Of a stretch of DNA of 6,607 nt, positions 1-6,579 are shown piece after piece. Numbering within the stretch: the stretch's first letter is position 1; the number at the start of each line of letters is the position of its first letter. The stretch is taken from assembly GCA_022361095.1 (NCBI GenBank), contig JAKSBO010000687.1, positions 1 to 6,607 of the forward strand. The letters run 5' to 3'. Below the pieces are notes generated by a model. That model was not told where the DNA came from and did no database searches. It was given only the letters and a program-made list of their open reading frames with translations. The translations under genes and the position numbers were made by a program. The DNA comes from Desulfobacterales bacterium. Its GTDB lineage: Bacteria; Desulfobacterota; Desulfobacteria; Desulfobacterales; Desulfobacteraceae.

Positions 1-413
1 CTGGGGCTTTTCATGTGTCCAAACCCTCGGATCTTATCCCGGAACTGCAGGGCCGGTTTCCCATCCGGGTGGAGCTCTCCTCTTTGGGCGCATCGGAATT
101 TGCACGCATTCTCACCGAGCCTAAAAATGCCCTGGTGTTGCAGTATATTGCTTTGCTGCGCACCGAAGGGGTTCAGTTAAGCTTTACCCAGGGGGCTGTG
201 GATAAAATCGCCCGGATTGCCGTTGAGGTGAATTCGTCCATGGAAAATATCGGGGCAAGGCGGCTGCATACCCTCATGGAGCGCTTGCTTGAAGAGATTC
301 TATTTGATGCCCCGGATGTGGCGGAAACAACAATTGCCGTTGATGCTGATTTTGTTGAAAAACAGTTGGCGGATATTGCCAGGAACCAGGATTTAAGCAG
401 GTACATATTATGA
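1..413 (+). CDS. hslU: HslU, ATPase subunit of the HslUV protease (3' part, start outside window)
   Basis: HslU is the AAA+ unfoldase that feeds proteins to the HslV peptidase in the cytoplasm. Only the last 136 complete residues are present; the frame is open to the left edge (codons from base 3), and the full protein is usually about 440-460 residues. The visible part begins with Gly-Ala-Phe-His and runs through the conserved segment [18 protein letters not shown], which in this family contains the arginine-finger region. The sensor-2 motif GARRLHT lies at bases 252-272, and the family's C-terminal tail ends as DLSRYIL, the end that docks into HslV pockets. The Walker motifs and the pore loop would lie upstream and cannot be judged. 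The stop overlaps argB as ATGA, so the two genes are probably co-transcribed. A GTG at base 15 is an internal valine, not a start. Family assignment is very secure. Confidence 0.97.
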   Translation, partial: GAFHVSKPSDLIPELQGRFPIRVELSSLGASEFARILTEPKNALVLQYIALLRTEGVQLSFTQGAVDKIARIAVEVNSSMENIGARRLHTLMERLLEEILFDAPDVAETTIAVDADFVEKQLADIARNQDLSRYIL

Positions 414-1294
414 AAAATACTGTTGCGGATATATTGATAGAGGCATTGCCCTATATCCGGAAATTTTCCGGAAAAACCGTGGTGATCAAGTATGGCGGAC
501 ACGCCATGGTAGATGAAGAACTGAAAACCAATTTCTCCAAGGATATCTGTTTGTTGAAGACCATTGGGGTGAATCCGGTGGTGGTTCATGGCGGCGGTCC
601 CCAGATCAATGAGGTCCTTAAAACCATGGGGATCACTTCCACGTTTATCAAGGGAATGCGGTACACGGACAATGCCACCATGGATGTGGTGGAGATGGTT
701 TTAGGCGGTAAGGTGAACAAGGATGTGGTGTCCCGGATCAACCTGGAAGGCGGGAAAGCCGTGGGGCTTTCAGGCAAGGATGCCGGACTGATTCTGGCCG
801 AAAAAATGACCATTTATCACCAGGAAGATGAAAGCAAACCACCGGAGATTATTGATCCGGGTATGGTGGGGGATGTGTCCCGTGTAAACCCTGAAATCAT
901 TCATACCCTGACCGCCCAGGGCTTTATTCCCATCATTGCACCGGTGGGCGTGGGCAGCAAAGGCGAAACCTATAACATAAACGCGGATGTGGTGGCGGCA
1001 AGAATTGCCAGCGCTCTGAATGCCGAACGCCTTATGCTTGTCACGGATGTGGACGGGGTCCTGGATAGTGACAAGGCACTGATTTCATCGGTGAACGAAC
1101 CCCAGGCCCGGGAGATGATCCGGGATAACCGTATTTCGGGGGGCATGATTCCGAAAGTGGAATGCGGACTTTCCGCTTTGAACGCCGGTGTTAAAAAAGC
1201 CCATATCATTAACGGGAAGATCGCCCATGCGGTTCTGCTTGAGCTGTTTACGGATTCCGGCATCGGTACCCAGTTATTTGCGGGTGAAATTTAA
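410..1294 (+). CDS. argB: Acetylglutamate kinase, arginine-sensitive type
   Basis: Catalyses ATP-dependent phosphorylation of N-acetyl-L-glutamate, the second step of arginine synthesis, in the cytoplasm. At 294 residues it has the normal length. Visible motifs of the amino acid kinase fold are VVIKYGG with Lys27 (phosphate binding), HGGGP at 60-64, Arg84 in GMRYTD, GLSGKD at 119-124, YNINAD at 188-193 (Asn189 and Asp193 match E. coli Asn158 and Asp162) and MIPK with Lys249 (E. coli Lys217). The N-terminal helix leading into EALPYIRKF and the C-terminal stretch AHIINGK...[10 protein letters not shown] resemble the hexameric, arginine-inhibited enzymes of Pseudomonas and Thermotoga, so feedback inhibition by arginine is inferred. 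The usual DGR in that stretch reads NGK (268-270), a mild change. The ATG overlaps the hslU stop by 4 bp with only a weak GCAGG upstream (397-401), which suggests translation coupled to hslU. Confidence 0.97.
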   Translation: MKNTVADILIEALPYIRKFSGKTVVIKYGGHAMVDEELKTNFSKDICLLKTIGVNPVVVHGGGPQINEVLKTMGITSTFIKGMRYTDNATMDVVEMVLGGKVNKDVVSRINLEGGKAVGLSGKDAGLILAEKMTIYHQEDESKPPEIIDPGMVGDVSRVNPEIIHTLTAQGFIPIIAPVGVGSKGETYNINADVVAARIASALNAERLMLVTDVDGVLDSDKALISSVNEPQAREMIRDNRISGGMIPKVECGLSALNAGVKKAHIINGKIAHAVLLELFTDSGIGTQLFAGEI

Positions 1295-1307
1295 ATATAA
1301 CAGCCAC

Positions 1308-1343
1308 GGGCTGACCTGACATATCAGCTGCCAGGCTCAGCCC
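1308..1343 (+). promoter_or_regulatory. Imperfect inverted repeat in the argB-argD gap, possible RNA hairpin
   Basis: Between argB and argD, GGGCTGA (1308-1314) is the exact reverse complement of TCAGCCC (1337-1343). The pairing continues inward as CCTG (1315-1318) with CAGG (1332-1335) once C1336 is bulged out, giving 11 pairs and a 13-base loop. A smaller alternative hairpin, CTGA/TCAG around CATA, sits at 1316-1327. No T-run follows, so it is not a standard intrinsic terminator. It could be a processing or stability element that sets argB and argD levels separately, an operator, or chance. The pairing is seen directly; any function is inference. Confidence 0.4.
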
Positions 1344-1390
1344 ACAACAAAGTTTGAAAGATCTGAGTAACTTACACAGACTTTCTTATA

Positions 1391-1396
1391 AAGGAA
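1391..1396 (+). promoter_or_regulatory. Ribosome binding site of argD
   Basis: AAGGAA lies 7 bases before the ATG at 1404. argD is the only gene here with its own free leader of about 100 bases, so unlike its neighbours it does not depend on coupling to the gene before it. I see no convincing -35/-10 pair in the leader and no clear ArgR-type box. Confidence 0.7.
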
Positions 1397-1403
1397 ATAT
1401 AAA

Positions 1404-2597
1404 ATGAACATTGAACTTACCCAGGATCATGTGTTTCAGACCTATGCGCGGCAGGGTCGGCCCTTTGTCAAAGGAGAGGGCGTTATGCTTTATGACGATC
1501 AGGGCAATGAATATATCGATTTTCTGGCCGGCATTGCCGTATGCAACCTGGGGCATTGCCATCCGGATATCACTGCAGCCATTGCTGCCCAGGCCGGAAC
1601 ACTTGTACATGTCTCCAATCTGTTCTACACAGCACCCCAGGCCGAACTTGCAAGAAGTTTGACGGAAAAATCCTTTGCAGACCGCGTGTTTTTCAGCAAT
1701 TCAGGGGCCGAGGCCAATGAAGCTGCCATTAAGCTTGCCCGGCGGTTTTTCCAGGCAAAGGGGGAGGCCCACAGATTTAAGATTATCACCATGAAGCAGA
1801 GTTTTCACGGGCGGACCATGGCCACCTTGTCCGCCACAGGCCAGGACAAAATCAAAAAGGGGTTTTATCCCCTGCTCGAAGGGTTTGTTCATGTGCCCTT
1901 CAATGATATTGAAGCACTGAAATCCGCTTTGGATGATACGGTGTGTGCGGTGATGATGGAACCTGTGCAGGGGGAGGGCGGGGTGATTCCTTGTGATTCC
2001 GAATATCTTGAATCCGTAAGGCAGCTTTGCACGGATACCGGTACCCTACTGATTTTTGATGAAATTCAGACCGGCATGGGGCGTTGCGGAACATTATTCG
2101 CCCATGAATCCTATGGTGTGACACCTGACATCATGACCCTGGCCAAGGCCCTTGCCAATGGGGTTCCCATCGGTGCCATGCTGGCCACCGAAGCGGCGGC
2201 ATCAGGCTTTGACGTGGGCAGCCATGGGTCAACCTTTGGCGGTACGCCCCTTGCCACGGCCGCCGCCCTTGGGGTGGTTCGGTTGATATCGGAAGATGGG
2301 TTTTTGGCGTCGGTATGCGAAAAAGGTGCCTATTTTATGGCCCAGCTCAATGGATTAAAAGAAAAGCATAAAAAAGTGGTGGATGTCAGGGGAAAAGGGC
2401 TGCTTATCGGTATGGAACTCGACGTTTCCAAAGGAAAAACCGCTTCGGAGCTTATGTCTGAGTGCTTCAAAAAAGGCTTTATTATTAATGCGATTCAAGA
2501 TAAAATTCTTAGATTTGCACCGCCCCTTATTATAGGAACCGCCGAAATTAATCAGCTGGTTGCCGTACTGGACAGCCTGCTTGCAGGAGAAGATTAG
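1404..2597 (+). CDS. argD: Acetylornithine aminotransferase
   Basis: A PLP-dependent class III aminotransferase that converts N-acetylglutamate 5-semialdehyde to N-acetylornithine with glutamate as amino donor (fourth step of arginine synthesis). The 397-residue length is typical. Visible features in order are SGAEANEAAIK (100-110, cofactor phosphate loop), FHGRT (134-138), EPVQGEGG (186-193), FDEIQTGMGR with Asp219 contacting the pyridine nitrogen, TLAKAL with Lys248 as the Schiff-base lysine, HGSTFGG (274-280) with Thr277 reaching the phosphate of the partner subunit, and ILRFAPPL with Arg370 for the substrate carboxylate. The motif after STFGG reads TPLA where many relatives have NPLA. The arginine context argues against ornithine, GABA or other class III transaminases, although ArgD enzymes often also serve as succinyldiaminopimelate transaminase (DapC) in lysine synthesis. 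The stop TAG shares one base with the argF start. Confidence 0.95.
   Translation: MNIELTQDHVFQTYARQGRPFVKGEGVMLYDDQGNEYIDFLAGIAVCNLGHCHPDITAAIAAQAGTLVHVSNLFYTAPQAELARSLTEKSFADRVFFSNSGAEANEAAIKLARRFFQAKGEAHRFKIITMKQSFHGRTMATLSATGQDKIKKGFYPLLEGFVHVPFNDIEALKSALDDTVCAVMMEPVQGEGGVIPCDSEYLESVRQLCTDTGTLLIFDEIQTGMGRCGTLFAHESYGVTPDIMTLAKALANGVPIGAMLATEAAASGFDVGSHGSTFGGTPLATAAALGVVRLISEDGFLASVCEKGAYFMAQLNGLKEKHKKVVDVRGKGLLIGMELDVSKGKTASELMSECFKKGFIINAIQDKILRFAPPLIIGTAEINQLVAVLDSLLAGED
2585..2590 (+). promoter_or_regulatory. Ribosome binding site that fixes the GTG start of argF
   Basis: AGGAGA lies inside the last codons of argD, 6 bases before the GTG at 2597. This spacing, and the match of the following residues to the usual start of ornithine carbamoyltransferases, decide the GTG start over any downstream codon. 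Confidence 0.8.
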
Positions 2598-3511
2598 TGA
2601 AGAAGGATTTATTGTGTTTATTAGACCTTGAACCCCAGGATTTTACCACCCTGTTTGAAAGGGCTATAAGTTTGAAGGCGCGTCATAAAAAAGGTATTTT
2701 TGACTCCCTTCTGGCCGGTAAAACCCTGGGCCTTATTTTTGATAAAAAGTCCACCCGGACCCGGATTGCATTTGAAACGGCTATGATTCAACTGGGCGGA
2801 CACTCCATATATATGAGCACCCAGGATACCCAGATATCCCGGAATGAGCCGGCAAAGGATACGGCCCGGGTTCTATCCCGGTACATTGACTGCCTGGCCA
2901 TGAGAACCTTTAACCACGAATTGGTGGAAGAGTTTGCCCAAAGCTCTACGATCCCGGTGATCAACGCTTTGACCGACGCCTTTCATCCCTGCCAGATTTT
3001 AAGCGATATCATGACCGTGATTGAACATAAAAACGGGTATGAGAATGTTAAAATTGCCTGGGTCGGAGATGGGAATAACGTGGCCAATTCATGGGTTAAC
3101 GCTGCCTCCGTCCTAGGGTTGGACTTGGTCGTGGCTTGTCCGGACGGCCACCATATCAAGCCCGAAATCATAACCTCATCCGGGGCAGACACAAAGAAAA
3201 ATATTGTGTTCACCAATGATCCCAAAGAGGCTGTTAAAGGTGCCGATGTTGTGTATACGGACGTCTGGGCCTCCATGGGTGAGGAGGATCTGCTTGAAGG
3301 CCGGCTCAAGGCGTTCGAGGGATTCCAGGTCAATGAGGACCTGCTCAAAGGCGCCAAGGACGACTGTCTGGTGCTTCACTGCCTGCCTGCCCACAGGGGC
3401 GAAGAGATCTCCGAATCTGTCCTTGAAGCCGAGAATGCGGCGTTCTGGGACCAGGCGGAAAACAAGCGGCATATGCATAAAGCCATTTTAGAGCGCCTGA
3501 TTATAGGGTAA
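2597..3511 (+). CDS. argF: Ornithine carbamoyltransferase (anabolic)
   Basis: Transfers the carbamoyl group of carbamoyl phosphate to ornithine to make citrulline, the sixth step of arginine synthesis. It has 304 residues, normal for the family. Visible motifs are KSTRTR (51-56, carbamoyl phosphate loop), HPCQ (130-133), VGDGNNVANSW around 156-166 (ornithine side), DVWASMG (222-228, the mobile SMG loop) and HCLPAHRGEE (261-270) with Cys262. The SMG loop and HCLP motif together point to ornithine as substrate rather than acetylornithine or succinylornithine. The biosynthetic neighbours favour the anabolic enzyme over a catabolic ArcB. Translation starts at GTG, overlapping the argD stop by one base, so argD and argF are probably translated as a coupled pair. 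The gene after it is argH, not argG, which is often found in this position. Confidence 0.96.
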   Translation: MKKDLLCLLDLEPQDFTTLFERAISLKARHKKGIFDSLLAGKTLGLIFDKKSTRTRIAFETAMIQLGGHSIYMSTQDTQISRNEPAKDTARVLSRYIDCLAMRTFNHELVEEFAQSSTIPVINALTDAFHPCQILSDIMTVIEHKNGYENVKIAWVGDGNNVANSWVNAASVLGLDLVVACPDGHHIKPEIITSSGADTKKNIVFTNDPKEAVKGADVVYTDVWASMGEEDLLEGRLKAFEGFQVNEDLLKGAKDDCLVLHCLPAHRGEEISESVLEAENAAFWDQAENKRHMHKAILERLIIG

Positions 3512-3560
3512 AGGCCTTGGCGTTCAACGAAAAAGAGGAACTACATAGGAAAAAACCAAA

Positions 3561-4940
3561 ATGAGTGAAAAATTATGGGGCGGCCGGTTTGTCGAATCCA
3601 CGGATAAGCTGATGGAGTCTTTTAACGCCTCCATCAACGTGGATAAACGTCTCTACGCAAGCGACATAAAAGGCAGCCAGGCCCACCTTGAAATGATGGA
3701 AAAACAGGGGATCATCTCATCAGAAGATGCCGAAACCCTGGTCCAGGGCCTGGACAAGGTAAAGAACCGGATTGACAATAACGAAATGGTCTTCACCGAT
3801 ACCCTGGAAGATATCCACATGCATGTGGAAGAGAATTTAGGTGATGTCTGCGGGGCTGTGGCTAAAAAACTTCATACGGGCAGAAGCCGTAATGACCAGG
3901 TGGCGCTGGATGTACGCATTTATCTTAAGGAAGAAACCTTAAATCTGATCCAAATGCTTAAAGATTTCCAGGTCGCCATTGTGACCCTTGCCGATGCCAA
4001 CAGAAAAACAGTGATGCCCGGATATACCCATTTGCAACGGGCCCAGCCTGTATTGTTTGCCCACCACATGCTGGCATATTACCAGATGTTCAAGCGGGAC
4101 GTGGGCCGTCTGGAAGATTCTTTGGAACGTCTTGATGTGATGCCCCTTGGCTCCGCTGCCCTTGCCGGTACCACGTTTCCCATTGACCGGGAGTATACTT
4201 GTCAGGTCCTGGGCTTTTCCAGGGTATCGGAAAATTCCATGGACGCCGTGTCTGATCGTGATTTTATCATGGAATTTATTTCCCATGCCTCCATCTGCAT
4301 GATTCATCTCTCCCGGCTCTCCGAAGAATTGATTTTATGGTCCACATCGGAATTTGCATTTATCACCATTTCCGATGCCTTTACCACAGGCTCTTCCATT
4401 ATGCCCCAGAAAAAAAACCCGGATGCGTGTGAACTGGTCAGGGGCAAAACAGGTCGTGTGGTGGGAAATCTCATGGCCATTTTAACCACCATGAAATCGT
4501 TGCCTATGGCCTATAACAAGGATATGCAGGAAGACAAGGAACCCCTGTTTGATACCGTTGATACCTTAAAGGTATGCCTTGAGGTATATACCCGCATGTT
4601 TGCGCATATTGATGTACATAAGGATCGGATGCGCGCTGCCTGCATGACAGGATTTTTAAACGCAACGGATTTTGCCGATTACCTGGTCAACAAGGGCGTT
4701 GCTTTCAGAACGGCCCATGGTATTGCCGGAAAGGCTGTAAATCATGCCCTGGGTCAAGGGAAAGAGCTGGACGATTTAGCGCTTGAAGAGTTGCAGTCCT
4801 TTAGCGATCTCATTGACAAGGATATTTATAATTTCATCAGCCTGGATGCCATGGTGGCCCGGCGCAACTCCTATGGTGGAACCGGATTTGACAACGTATC
4901 CGCAGCCGTGGATGCGGCAAAAAAGGAGCTTTGCATTTGA
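3561..4940 (+). CDS. argH: Argininosuccinate lyase
   Basis: Splits argininosuccinate into arginine and fumarate, the last step of arginine synthesis. At 459 residues it has the usual length, and it starts with the typical SEKLWGGRF. It belongs to the fumarase/aspartase superfamily; the three conserved regions are visible as TGRSRNDQ (106-113), GYTHLQRAQP (154-163, with His157 near the catalytic base) and GSSIMPQKKNP (277-287), whose serines include the catalytic one. The C-terminal domain ends normally. The ATG at 3561 follows a 49 bp gap after argF with two purine-rich candidates, GAGGAA at 3535-3540 (rather far) and AGGA at 3547-3550 (10 bases away), so initiation looks weaker than for argD or argF. 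Its substrate is made by ArgG, which is not in this window. The final codons hold the ribosome binding site and start of the next gene. Confidence 0.97.
   Translation: MSEKLWGGRFVESTDKLMESFNASINVDKRLYASDIKGSQAHLEMMEKQGIISSEDAETLVQGLDKVKNRIDNNEMVFTDTLEDIHMHVEENLGDVCGAVAKKLHTGRSRNDQVALDVRIYLKEETLNLIQMLKDFQVAIVTLADANRKTVMPGYTHLQRAQPVLFAHHMLAYYQMFKRDVGRLEDSLERLDVMPLGSAALAGTTFPIDREYTCQVLGFSRVSENSMDAVSDRDFIMEFISHASICMIHLSRLSEELILWSTSEFAFITISDAFTTGSSIMPQKKNPDACELVRGKTGRVVGNLMAILTTMKSLPMAYNKDMQEDKEPLFDTVDTLKVCLEVYTRMFAHIDVHKDRMRAACMTGFLNATDFADYLVNKGVAFRTAHGIAGKAVNHALGQGKELDDLALEELQSFSDLIDKDIYNFISLDAMVARRNSYGGTGFDNVSAAVDAAKKELCI
4923..4928 (+). promoter_or_regulatory. Ribosome binding site that fixes the TTG start of the lipoprotein gene
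   Basis: AAGGAG lies in the last codons of argH. It is 8 bases from the TTG at 4937 but only 2 bases from the in-frame TTG at 4931, so 4937 is the better start. The chosen start forms a TTGA overlap with the argH stop, the TTG version of the common ATGA coupling. Confidence 0.7.
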
Positions 4941-5383
4941 ACCGGATATTTCAGCGCGTCATATTGTCTTTTTTTCTCGCTTTGTTGGGTGCTGGCATCC
5001 TTTTTACGGCACCGGGATGCGGTAAAAAAGGGCCGCCCGTCCCCCCGGCTGGCAATGGTGATGATATTCCTGCCGCCCCCACAGATTTGAAATACACGCT
5101 CAAGGATCGTGATTTGACCCTTACATGGACCTGTGCCTCTTTACAGGATCAAGAACACGGACCAAAAGTTGAAGGGTTTGAAGTGTTCATGGCCACCAAA
5201 CCCCTGGATGGCTGCCAAGGGTGTCCCTTTATGTTCAAATCCCTTGGCGTGGTTCCCATGCCCCGTAAACGTTTTATATACACCCTTGATCAGGATCTTC
5301 ATTATTATTTCAGGGTCCGGACCCTGGGGCATGACGATATAAAAAGCAAGGTATCGGAAACCCTGTATATTGAATTGCCCTGA
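4937..5383 (+). CDS. Small lipoprotein, LptM-like N-terminus plus fibronectin-III-like domain
   Basis: Predicted 148-residue lipoprotein of unknown exact role. From the TTG at 4937 the signal peptide has basic residues Arg3 and Arg7, a hydrophobic core at about 8-24, and a relaxed lipobox APGC with lipidated Cys28 (proline at -2 is unusual). CGKKGPPVPP follows at once; this Cys-Gly-x-Lys-Gly-Pro pattern is the hallmark of LptM (YifL), the small lipoprotein that helps mature the LptDE lipopolysaccharide translocon. LptM itself ends soon after this point, whereas here a domain of about 100 residues follows (about 46-148). Its start (AAPTDLKYTLKDRDLTLTW), its middle (VEGFEVFM) and its end (YYFRVRTLG) look like a single fibronectin type III beta sandwich. 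Cys66 and the pair Cys93-x-x-Cys96 could form disulfides in the periplasm. Similar lipoproteins follow argH in other Desulfobacterota as I recall. Function as an envelope protein is inference. Confidence 0.8.
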   Translation: MNRIFQRVILSFFLALLGAGILFTAPGCGKKGPPVPPAGNGDDIPAAPTDLKYTLKDRDLTLTWTCASLQDQEHGPKVEGFEVFMATKPLDGCQGCPFMFKSLGVVPMPRKRFIYTLDQDLHYYFRVRTLGHDDIKSKVSETLYIELP

Positions 5384-5915
5384 TCCTTTATCCCTGACAG
5401 CGGCATATTTAAGTGTCGGCGCTAATGTGGGAAACAAGATTGCCAATATTGGCCTGGCCATCAGGCGGCTTGGGAAAACCGAAGGGATTTTTATAAAGGC
5501 GCTGTCAAAATTTTATAAGACAGCGCCCCAGAATTATACAGATCAGGATTGGTTTGTGAATGCAGCCATTAAGATCAATACGGCGTATTCCCCAGAGCAG
5601 CTTTTACAAGTGCTCCAAGCCATTGAAAAAGAGCAGGACCCGGACGGTAAGCCGTTTAGATTTGGTCCGCGCAGGATTGATCTGGATATTATTTTTTTCG
5701 GCCGGAGGGTGATGCAAACAGAAACACTTGTGCTTCCCCATCCCCGAATGCATGAACGCCTTTTTGTGCTGAAACCCATTTGCGACATAGATAAAAATCT
5801 GGTTCATCCGGTAAACGGCCTGACCGTGGGTGAACTGTTAAAACAAATTAAAACAGATGAAAGCCAGGCAGTCATTGCCCTGGCCAAGGAGGAGACCCGT
5901 GAAATTTTTTATTGA
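5370..5915 (+). CDS. folK: 2-amino-4-hydroxy-6-hydroxymethyldihydropteridine diphosphokinase (HPPK)
   Basis: Transfers pyrophosphate from ATP to 6-hydroxymethyl-7,8-dihydropterin, the step before dihydropteroate synthase in folate synthesis. The 181-residue length is slightly above the common 155-175. The family core is clear: [11 protein letters not shown] (13-23) near the start, FYKTAPQ (48-54), [12 protein letters not shown] (58-69), then [15 protein letters not shown], in which Asp104 and Asp106 match the two magnesium-binding aspartates (E. coli Asp95 and Asp97), and [13 protein letters not shown] (122-134). The start is less certain. The TTG at 5370 is the only good start codon before the conserved core, overlaps the lipoprotein stop by 14 bp and has only a weak GGA upstream (5356-5358), so expression probably depends on coupling. 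CTG at 5394 is the alternative. It is a stand-alone enzyme, not fused to FolB or FolP, and neither of those genes is adjacent here. Confidence 0.93.
   Translation: MNCPDPLSLTAAYLSVGANVGNKIANIGLAIRRLGKTEGIFIKALSKFYKTAPQNYTDQDWFVNAAIKINTAYSPEQLLQVLQAIEKEQDPDGKPFRFGPRRIDLDIIFFGRRVMQTETLVLPHPRMHERLFVLKPICDIDKNLVHPVNGLTVGELLKQIKTDESQAVIALAKEETREIFY
5886..5894 (+). promoter_or_regulatory. Strong ribosome binding site that fixes the GTG start of the transaldolase
   Basis: AAGGAGGAG, the strongest Shine-Dalgarno sequence in the window, lies in the last codons of folK, 4 bases before the GTG at 5899 (6 bases if the AAGGAGG core is counted). It rules out the longer in-frame reading from 5857, which would add 14 residues not seen in the family. 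Confidence 0.85.
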
Positions 5916-6543
5916 TACAGCCAATATTGAACAGATTAAGGATGCCAATGATATGGGCATGGTGGATGGCGTAACCACCAATCCTTCCCTGATTGCCAAA
6001 GAAGATGGTGAGTTCAAGGATATCATTGCACAGATCTGCAAAATTGTTGACGGCCCTGTTTCCGCAGAAGTGATCAGCCTTGAGTACGAAGGCATGGTAT
6101 CCGAAGCCCGGGAGCTTGTAAAAATTGCCGACAACATTGCCGTAAAGATTCCCATGACTGTGGAGGGTCTTAAGGCGGTTAAAACACTATCCGCAGAAGG
6201 TATTAAAACCAATGTAACATTGGTGTTTTCTGCACTTCAGGCACTGATGGCGGCCAAGGCCGGTGCAACCTATGTTTCACCCTTTGTAGGCCGTCTTGAC
6301 GACCTGGCCCAGGAGGGTATGGGACTTATCGAAGAAATTGTTCAAATTTTTACCAACTATGGCTTTCATACCCAGATCATTGTGGCATCAGTGAGAAGCC
6401 AGCTCCACGTTCAGCAGTCTGCCCTGATCGGCGCTGATATTGCCACCATTCCCTATGGCGTACTTAAGAAGCTTGCCGCACATCATATGACTGATAAAGG
6501 CATTGAGTCCTTTCTTGCAGACTGGAACAAAAAGAATAAATAG
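5899..6543 (+). CDS. tal: Small (TalC-type) transaldolase
   Basis: A 214-residue class I aldolase-fold enzyme of the TalC/FSA family, expected to move a dihydroxyacetone unit between sugar phosphates in the non-oxidative pentose phosphate pathway. It begins [12 protein letters not shown] and has [12 protein letters not shown] (24-35); the Schiff-base lysine is Lys83 in VKIPMT, followed by [11 protein letters not shown] (104-114) and SPFVGRLDD (127-135). Compared with E. coli fructose-6-phosphate aldolase at a constant offset of two residues, Glu57 stands where FSA has Gln59 and Phe129 where FSA has Tyr131. Both are the transaldolase-type residues, so transaldolase is preferred over fructose-6-phosphate aldolase. 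The GTG start overlaps the end of folK by 17 bp and follows a strong ribosome binding site, so it may be translated more than its upstream neighbours. No other pentose phosphate gene is in the window. Family is secure; substrate is inferred. Confidence 0.93.
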   Translation: MKFFIDTANIEQIKDANDMGMVDGVTTNPSLIAKEDGEFKDIIAQICKIVDGPVSAEVISLEYEGMVSEARELVKIADNIAVKIPMTVEGLKAVKTLSAEGIKTNVTLVFSALQALMAAKAGATYVSPFVGRLDDLAQEGMGLIEEIVQIFTNYGFHTQIIVASVRSQLHVQQSALIGADIATIPYGVLKKLAAHHMTDKGIESFLADWNKKNK

Positions 6544-6557
6544 TGCCCGGCCGAAAA

Positions 6558-6579
6558 CCGTAAATTTTTCCGATTACGG
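6558..6579 (+). terminator. Weak hairpin after the transaldolase gene, possible terminator
   Basis: CCGTAA (6558-6563) is the exact reverse complement of TTACGG (6574-6579), with a 10-base loop. Another pairing, GCCG (6550-6553) with CGGC (6577-6580), competes with it. The stem is short and only a broken run, AATTTTAAT (6591-6599), follows 11 bases later, so it is a poor intrinsic terminator. It lies where the operon could end, but the window stops too soon to tell. Confidence 0.25.

Noticed and set aside
173..589. Open frame of 138 codons on the minus strand across the hslU-argB junction
   Set aside because: It is antisense to two securely identified genes and shows only low-complexity Ser/Ile/Ala-rich translation, as expected of a shadow.
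1308..1343. Intrinsic terminator after argB
   Set aside because: The stem is reasonable but no T-run follows; the next bases are ACAACAAAG, so classic termination is unlikely.
1345..1390. Possible promoter for argD (TTGAAA at 1354-1359, TTATAA at 1386-1391)
   Set aside because: The two boxes are 26 bases apart, far from the usual 16-18, and TTATAA nearly touches the ribosome binding site.
2983..3357. Open frame of 124 codons on the minus strand inside argF
   Set aside because: Antisense to the conserved argF core; the Ser/Pro-rich translation has no domain signature.
3939..4307. Open frame of 122 codons on the minus strand inside argH
   Set aside because: It lies wholly within argH, whose frame carries clear catalytic motifs; the antisense translation has no recognisable domain and no ribosome binding context.
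4783..5025. 80-codon + strand open frame spanning the end of argH and the start of the lipoprotein gene
   Set aside because: It is out of frame with both genes and its translation lacks recognisable features, while both overlapping genes have clear motifs.
5857..5898. Longer N-terminus for the transaldolase
   Set aside because: The extra 14 residues are basic and proline-rich, are not part of the family, and overlap folK; the strong AAGGAGGAG at 5886-5894 points to the GTG at 5899.
5838..6212. Open frame of 124 codons on the minus strand over the folK-transaldolase junction
   Set aside because: Antisense to well-supported genes; the Ser/Thr/Ile-rich translation resembles no family I know.
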